NCBI GenBank assembly: GCA_020002185.1
Contig: CM034539.1
Coordinates: forward strand, 31,047,433 to 31,111,432
From: Paraescarpia echinospica
Taxonomy: Eukaryota; Annelida; Polychaeta; Sabellida; Siboglinidae
DNA: 64,000 bases
Direction of reading: 5' to 3'
Shown here one piece after another: positions 12,501-21,500 of this stretch. Position numbers and translations under genes: made by a program. Below the pieces are notes generated by a model. The model searched no databases, was not told the origin of the DNA, and saw only the letters and a program-made list of their open reading frames with translations. Numbering within the stretch: position 1 is the first letter of the stretch; each line of letters opens with the position of its first letter.

Positions 12501-15500
12501 AAATAAAAAACATAGTACAAATTTAGGTCACAACAATTTTATTTAAAACACAAAAAACCACAGTGTCATCCAGGCCTGGCGTTAACACTGCCTGTCAGTC
12601 AGTCAGTGTCACTCAGAGTCGGAGGCACTACTGTCATCACAGTCGGTGTCACTGCTGTCAGTGTAACTACTACAGTCGGGCCTTGGCCTAAGCGGCTGAG
12701 TGTCTGGCCTCCGGGCTCCACCAGCACTCCACAGCTCGATTGCATCCTTCGGTTCAAATGCAGCGATGTCTGGTGAACTCAGCTGAATGGTCAACAGATC
12801 AGTCAGTCGATCTGCCTTCAGGACTGACCGGATGGCAGAGTCAGAATGGCGTCAACAAGCCCAAGTATGTTTCCATACTCTGCCTGGTGGGCTGCATTGA
12901 CACTAGACCATGTCAGCTGTCGCACGTCTGGGGACTGTTCATACAGGATCATCTTCAGAAGTGTCCACTCCGTCTCCACACTGGCAGTATCGATGCCAGC
13001 GTCGCGAAGCACAGGGCCAAAATGGTTGTTGAGTGTGGCCACAGCGTCATTTCCATAATCACCTGCAGCTTCAGGCCACAGCTTGAAGCTAACGATTGAT
13101 GATGCACGCACAACGTCCGAATTGCTGTCAACGAAGCGACCCTCCAGACAGCTGACCAGGTTGCCCAAGATCTGCAGTCGGGTCTGCTTGGCGAAGACAG
13201 CACCTGTGAGTGTCTCACCATGGAAGTCTTCCATGCGCGCCAGGGCACGCTCCTTGGCAGTTGTGGTCGTCTTGTACATCACAAGGGTGGCCACAACGGA
13301 TGTCAGCGTGGCATGTACATCAGCAACTGTCGCAGTCACTGTCTGAGCCACCAGCGACAGCTTGCTCAGAACAAACAGCACATCGAGAAGGAAGTGTGCC
13401 ATCTCGATGATGTCTCGTCGGTGCAGTGTCGCCAAGAAGCCAATGGCCTTTGCCTTGGCATCTCCGGAGCCCCCGGGCACTTGCATCTGCGTCAGATGCA
13501 GGACATATGCTGGATATCCCTTCACAAGGGCCTGCAGTGCCTTCAGCAGATGTGGCAACCAGCGAGTGCCACCGACACGTGGTGGAAGGGCACATGGCAG
13601 AGACAAAGTGTCGAATGCTGCCTTCAAGTTGCTACGGTTCAGTGGCGAGTGATGGTAGAACAAGTAGAGGCTCAGGAGGAGACCGCTCAACTTTGTGTAC
13701 ATGGGCAACCGACACAATGCGTCCTTATATGCAAGTTCCAGGCGATGCGCATAGCAGTGGATTGCTTGCAGACACGGCTGCTCATTTCGGAAGAGCGTGG
13801 CGACACCGTTGGCTGATCCGGTCATAACAGCGGCGCCATCACTGCCGAATCCGACAAGCTTCTTCATGAGTGTCTCTTTCGGGATGTGGAGGTAGCGCTC
13901 CACGACACTGTCAATTGCCCGCTTGATTGACGGAGCATCTGCCTTGCCGACGTTCTCAATACCAGCGAAGACAGTAGAGACGACACCATTCACTGCATAC
14001 CTCACGTACACTATCTCCGCTTCCGTGATGGACGCATCTGTCGTACCGTCACTGATGAGGGCGAGAAAGTGAGCACTCTCCAGGTGCTGTGCGAGGTGAC
14101 GGCGCTCAACCTCAGCGATGGCACGCACGAACTGCTTGCATGCCTTGTCATTCCGATAAGTGTTCCCCACATCAAGGCCCTTCTGTGCGTCCAGGGTACA
14201 CTGTCACACATAATCTGTGAACGGACGCCGGTGGTTTGCTATCGCGTGACAAGTCCTGAAACATCCAATGCAGGAAATATTAAACATCATAGTATTAAGT
14301 AAATACTGAGTATAGTCACAACATAACCTTCCTCAGCAAACAGTGAATACTAAAAACATCCTCGCTTTCAAAACAAAACTTGACGAAGATTTGAAGATGG
14401 GCAGGTTTAAATTTTAATAAAAGCACAAAAATCACAAGACGAGCCACGTTCTCAAAACCAAAAATATGATGCATAAAGGCGGGAAATACAACACTAAATA
14501 GTATTACTTTTGAACCCTTTGCTTGTACTGTGTGCGCGTAGCGAGTCTGGACGAAAGTTGTCCGTGCCAGTCAAGAACGCATTCTTGCCACGGACACCAG
14601 TTACGTTGTGTGTCCTGCACACTTTGCAAAACATCAAATCGTTGTCGTCATCGTAGGAAAGCCAAGTGTGGTCTCGTTCCCAAACCTTCAAATAGCCACG
14701 CTGTCGTTTCTGCTGGTCATACAGCGTGTCCCGTTCTCGCTTTTCCACCTTGCGTTTAACTTCTGGTTTTGCAACCCCAGTTAAATAACGATGCATCGTG
14801 CGTAAACGTAACAAAATAATTAGTAATGAATTAACAAAATAATTGATGTAGAACTGAAGATGTGAACCGTATTCGAAATCCGCGCATTTGAAAATAGATT
14901 AGAAAATAGACGCGAAAATGGACGCCAATTGCGCTCATTAGCCGGTACCCCTCTACATGATACGCTAAGCCAAACAAAACGGTCGTTTCAGATTTCTATG
15001 TCACACAACAACCAATCAAAAGTACCGTTTCACTGTCGATTCACATTAGGTGAAGATTTACTTTGTCAATTGTACGGTTGGTGGCGCCACGCAACACGCT
15101 GATTTTTACTAGACAGCCGGACTAGTTGGTAGGCCGGGTTTACTAGTCCGCCGTAATCTTTACTAGTGTACGGACTAGCGGACTAGTGGGTAGTTCTACC
15201 CCTGCTGCAGTAGTCACGGTAACGTCACGGTCTTGTTACAGCGGCCATAGTTACAAAATGATCACGTATTTATTAAAAAGTTATTATTGGAAATGTTTGT
15301 TCTGATGACCTACCAGTTGAAGAGTTTCCTTTCTGAACATTTCCTAAAGTTCTCCAACTTGTGAACTTGTTTGCTTTCACTTTCGCATTGTTTGCGACTG
15401 ATTGTACTTTCTGGACGTTGGGAGAAATCTCACGCCGACACTTACATTTATTATACATCTACGCATTTCACTTGAATTTATTTGTGTCTCATTATACATG

Positions 15501-18500
15501 CATTTCTGCCTGATGTATGATTTTAAATTGGGCTATGTTTTGCGAGAGTCGGTGTATTTAGCATGTGTGAGTAATACTTCGTTCTTTCTTCTTTCCCCTG
15601 GGGCCTCTCTTCCGCCTCTCCAGACACAGGTTTGTCTTCTTCGCAGTATACTTTGATTGTCTTAGACTAGAGCATGTTAGCTGGCTGTTTTACCCGTTGC
15701 CTTTCCCAGCATTCGTCCGCTGTTATGATTTTCCCCCACCCCTTTGTCCTGATTTCCCCCATTCCGTTGTCATGATTTTCCCCACCCCCCGTTGTCATGA
15801 ATTTCTTCCATCTTTGTAATTATTTTTCCCCACTGTTGTGATTTCCCCCCAACTCCTTTGTCATGATTTCCCCCCATCCCATTCCCCATTGTCATGATTT
15901 GTTCCCTTCCTATTGTGGTCATGATTAAGTTTGTCTTGGTTTGTGGCGTTAGTTGGGCATGTGTCAATAATTGTGTTGTATTTGTTGGGTTGTTTCCCTT
16001 GTCAATGATGTATCGTAAAATGTAGCCTGATGTTAGAAGCACGGTGGTTTTGTACAGAAATACTGAGGTTCAACCAGCAAAAAGCAAGTTGAAGACTCAA
16101 CAAGAACAAACGTCATAGTTTGTATACTTGTGGAAGTGTCAGTTGTCACGGCCACAGCATTGTCACCCATGTTCAAATGTCACACTTATTCGAATGTCAC
16201 CACCATCATCCCAATGTGTTTCTCATCCAAATGTCATACTTGTCCAAATATTGTTTTCATCTCAAGGTCGACCTTGTCATAATGTCATGATTGGCCGAGT
16301 ATTGTTCTCGTCCCAATATCACCTTCCTGCCAAAGTCACCCTCGCCCTAATATCACTTTCGTCCCGATGTTGCCCTTGTCCCAATGTCACCCTCGACTAT
16401 GTCAGTGTCACCACAGTGTCACCCTCATTCTGATGTCACCCTTGTTCCCATGTTGTCCTCATCTTAATGCCAGCATCATCTCAGTATCCCCATCATCACA
16501 ATGTCATCCTTGTCCAAACATCACTCACTGGTCGTGGTCGCACGGCACGCACCAGTTGAATGTTGTTGCCACTAGTAATGCTCTTGGTCTGTGGTGGCGA
16601 GCTTTCCTGTCTACACATATATGGCAAGCAGTTATGTTCTGCATGACCGATTCCACACCATCACATTGCCCGTTGTGTGTTGTTTCACAAGACCTGTTCA
16701 GCTTCATGTTCCGCATGACTGGTGTTCTATTCTATAGATCTCATCACGTACATGTCACATGACCAGTTACATGTCACATGACCAGTTATGTGTCACATGA
16801 TGGGTTCTATTCCGCATGACGAGTTCAGTTTTATATGAGTAGTTATGTTCTGCATGACCAGTTCTCTGCCACGTTTAGTTCAATGTGAAGACTTTCTCAT
16901 GACCACTTAATTTTCCACTTGACCTAATTTGTCATAAAACCAGGTATTGTTCTAAAATACTGGACCTGTGGCATGACCAGTATCCTGTTTGTCTGCTCTC
17001 CTTCACTCGAGAAGCTTATATAATTATGTTTCTTTCATGTGACTTCTGCCTGTTTTAAGCTTAACCATTAGCGTGTAATATATTGCCCAAATATATTTGA
17101 TTACATGATTATGAAATTGAGTCCAAATTGTATCATACAAAAACAAAATACAATTATCTGTTTAAGAACTTAGCCTTATTCAAGTTATTGTAAGTCTGAA
17201 TCGTTAACTCATAGAACCACAGCACTATCATTTGTTTTGTATGTAAAATTGGCAAATATATGGTTTGTGTGCATGAATATGATGTTTGTGGATTTTAAGT
17301 TTGTGTCTGCGTGCTGTTCGTGCGTGTGTGCGTGCGTGCATGTGTACAAGCGTGCATAGGTGGTAGGTTTGTGTGCTTGAATGTTAGATGTGTATGTGTG
17401 TGTTTTACCCTGGTGGCATGATTGTTTTTGGCTGGTAGTCAACAAAGTTACTCTAGTGTAAGACATTAGAATGATACTGTGATATTCTTTTTAAGGTGTG
17501 TGCATCAAATGTGCTTGTGTCCGTAAGATTTGGTAGGTTTTATTGCACTTATTGACGATTTACTCTCATTTATTTATGAGAACCTCGGTTTCGGCTGACA
17601 GGGAAGTTTGATATGAGTTATCTACACACATACATGGCCTAAATGTATCTGGTGAATTACGGTAGCGGCAACGATGTAGTTGTATGGTCAGATATATGCC
17701 ATTGTTCATTGCTGTTGTCAGTTTTCTTTTCTTTTTTAAGAAAGTAAAACTAACTAAGCTGGAAATATTTGCTGAAAGTTTTTGTTACTGATTTTGGAAT
17801 GAGGTAAACAGCATCACTTTGTTTTAACTGTCCATTATGTGATGACATAGATTAATGTGAATCATAACCACATGTGTCGGTGATCTGCAGTCCAATTAAT
17901 CTGTGTATGTTTCTCACAGCCAACTTTATGTTTTTTGTTTAAGACATTTTGATAGTTTCACCTGTCTTCGTCAGACTGGCTGCCACTAGATGGCGCTGTG
18001 GTGGCCAGTCTGACAGAGACTGCGGGAACATAATGAAAGTAAGAGGTAGCGTTTTCTGAAATATATAAAAATGAAACAGGAAATGACTAGCGATGGCATA
18101 TTCATTATACACCTTGTATCTAAATATGTATTGTGAAATTTGTAAAAAGAGTTTTCAAATGGGTTGTCCGAGTAACCACTTCACACATACGCCGATTCTT
18201 AAGTCAAAACATTTGTACTGTCATGTGAAGTCTTTAGAGCCAAAAACATGTTATAGAAAGCAGCCATCATAAAACTCTAAGTACACGAAGGGATTCAGGG
18301 CAAAATGAATATATCCATTTTGTTGGTTTTGAGAAACACTCACTTTTGTATTTCATCCTCAGTTTAAAAACAATTGTAGACATCTATGTCTTTTTTTGTC
18401 AAAATGTGATATATCCATACAGCGCACGCCATCATTATGCGTAGTGAGAAGAACAGCAAGACGCTGCTCATTGGCTGAAATGGATATATTGCGTTTTGGT

Positions 18501-21500
18501 AAACAAAGACAGATGGCATTTATCACGTTTTGAAAGCAAACGCTACATTATGCACGTTGTTAAATGGGATTTGTCTCATTTTTGTATAGATGAGGTATTA
18601 CACCAGCTTAACACGTGGTTAAACACGCTTTGTTCCTGTTTCGGCAAACTTTCAGAAATGGCGTTTATTGCATTTTCCCTGAAACCCTTCACATAAATTT
18701 GCATAACCTGCGCGTGTCACCAGTTGTTGCCTTGGCGCTGTATTGTTTGAACAAGTGTGACTTATTGTGTCCTTCTGTCGTACAGAACGTTGAGTTTCCC
18801 GACTCGATGTCTCCTGAGATGCGGTCCTTGCTCGAAGGTCTGCTCAAGCGCAACGTGGAGGAACGACTTGGCAGTCGGGGACGAGGGTATGTTTGTTCCC
18901 ATGGCAATGGTTGCCACGATTACATAAATTTTTAGAATTTATGTATCCAGTACATCGTAGTTCGCATATGCTACAATCCAAATTATACATGCGACCCCAT
19001 CAAGCTTTACTTTTGCAAACAATATTGTTAATGGTTCTATACCTGAATTACATTACCATTGCTGCACGACATCTCATATATCAGACATTCCCACATACAA
19101 TTGACACGTTAAAAACTTTGCATTATGTTTCTGTCAAAAAGAAACACTTGTGGCTAGAATTTCAACAAAATGTACGACAGAATGCATGAATGCACCACTT
19201 GTTCAGCACCCACTTTTGTATGGCTTGACTAAGTTTTTGCTATACAACAGGTCACGTCATGAATAGGTTGATTGGCCGTTAGTGTTTACTTCGGTACACA
19301 ACAAGCAAGGCGGGCAGCCTCGTTGTTTTTTCAACCACCTCACCAAATATTTGCAGAAATTGAATCGTGTGCTGCCGTGGATATTTATGAATGAATAGTC
19401 TTTGCATATTAATTGCAGCATGGCTGAATACTTCCCAGAGAAGTCGAGATGGTGTTCGATTGAATAGGCTGCCCAGGAGTGGTAAAGGGCATTGAGCAGT
19501 CTTGAGGACTGGATACTGCGCTATATAAGAACTTACTTTTTGCTCTGTTTACGCCTGTGGGAAGATGTTTACCCACTCACCGTGCTCGTGCTGTTTTAGG
19601 GCCATAGAAGTGAAGGAGCATCCGTTCTTCAAGGGCATTGACTGGAACCAGGTGTATGTACAGAAGTACCCTCCACCCCTCATCCCGCCCAGGGGAGAGG
19701 TGAACGCAGCAGATGCCTTTGACATCGGCTCGTTTGATGAGGAGGACACTAAGGGAATCAAGGCGAGTGACAGGTGGCGGGGGTAGCACCCTGGGAAGAT
19801 GGGAAGGGACGTTAGCAGGCATCCTCACACATCATGGGGTGCTGCTGATTACATCAGTCTTAGTACTCACTGGCAGGTCGCCTTGCGAAACTCTGAAGAT
19901 CAGCTCGGCCAATTATATCGTTTACTGGGAAGTTCAGGCGGTTTGTAATGTAGATGTAGTTATTTGAATACACAATACTGCACAGCTGCCCGTGAGAATG
20001 GTCGAATGAGTAATTTTATTGGGATTCCCGGAAATCGAGGGCTTCGTCTTTGAACTGGTGCACTGGTCGGACGGGTATCTGCACTGTTCTTACAATTATG
20101 AGTTTGATTCAGCTAACACAATGCGTAAGAGATCTGGCAGGGGTAGTGCACATAGTCACCACCCCTGGCTTGCAAGGTTTGTAGCAGGGTTAGCACCCCA
20201 GAGAGATGGGAAGGGTGGGTAGCAGGGTTAGTTCCCCAGGAAGATGGGAATGGTGGGTATCAGGGTTGGTACCCTGGGAAGATGGGAAGGGTAAGTAGCA
20301 GGGTTAGCACCCTGGGAAGATGAGAGGGTGGGTAGCAGTGTTAGAACCCTGGGAAGATGGAGATGGTGGGTAGCAGGGTTAGCACCCCAGTAAGATGGGA
20401 AGGGTGGGTAGCAGGGTTAGCACCCCAGAAAGGTGGGTAGCAGGGTTAGCACCTCGGGAAGATGTGAAGGGTGGGTAGCAGGGTTAGTAACATGGGAAGG
20501 GTGGGTAGCAGGGTTAGCACCCTGGGAAGATGGGAAGGGTGGGTAGCAGGGTTAGCACTCCAGAAAGATGGGAAGGGTGTGTAGCAGGGTTAGCACCCCA
20601 GTAAGATGGGAAGGGTGGATAGCAGGGTTAGCACCCCAGAAAGATGGGAAAAGTGGGTAGCAGGGTTAGCACCTCGGGAAGATGGGAAGGGTGGGTAGCA
20701 GGGTTAGCACCCTGGGAAGATGGGAAGGGTGGGTAGCAGGGTTAGCACCCTGGGAAGATGGGAAGGGTGGGTAGCAGGGTTAGCACCCCAGTAAGATGGG
20801 AAGGGTGAATAGCAGGTTTAGCACTCCAGAAAGGTGGGTAGCAGGGTTAGCACCCTGGGAAGATGTGAAGGGTGGGTAGCAGGGTTAGCACCCTAATATT
20901 AGAATATAGAAAAACATCTCTAAGAAAGTACATTTAAACATCAGACTGCTATAATTACTAGCGGGGGCATGAGTGGGTTCACAATTCAGTGTTTGTAAAT
21001 GATCATGGCGATCCTAATGTTCGCTTTGTTGTCTTAGTTGACATATTTGTGAAAACGCCACTGAAAACTGCATATTTGGTTTAGCAGCATGTCTCATTAA
21101 CCTCATAATTTTATGGTCCACTGAACTTGTCATGCATGACATAACTGATGATTTTATGGTTCACTGAACATGTCACACTTGATCAACCTGGTGATATTTA
21201 ACTATGGTCCACAGTTGGGAGAAGCAGACCAGGACCTTTACAAGAACTTCCCGCTGGTCGTATCAGAGAGGTGGCAGCAGGAGGTGGCAGAGACGGTGTT
21301 TGACATGATCAATCAGGAGACGGACAAGATTGAACAGAAGCGGAAGCAGAAGCCTCGCATCGACGACATGGAAGAGAACTGTAAGTGCCTCGCCACAGAT
21401 ATTATTAATTTACAATAACCCATTAAATCCTGCAACGACCGCGGCCGGCTGCTCTGCTCTGTCCAGTCCTGGAACGGCTGCTGCTGGCCGTATAGAGGAC

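Noticed and set aside
12740..13827. Several plus-strand open frames of 66-198 codons
   Set aside because: They overlap the minus-strand hAT transposase core and carry no domain of their own; they are antisense shadows.
20155..20892. Interstitial telomere repeat
   Set aside because: GGGTTAG occurs only once per 38-bp unit; there is no TTAGGG tandem run.
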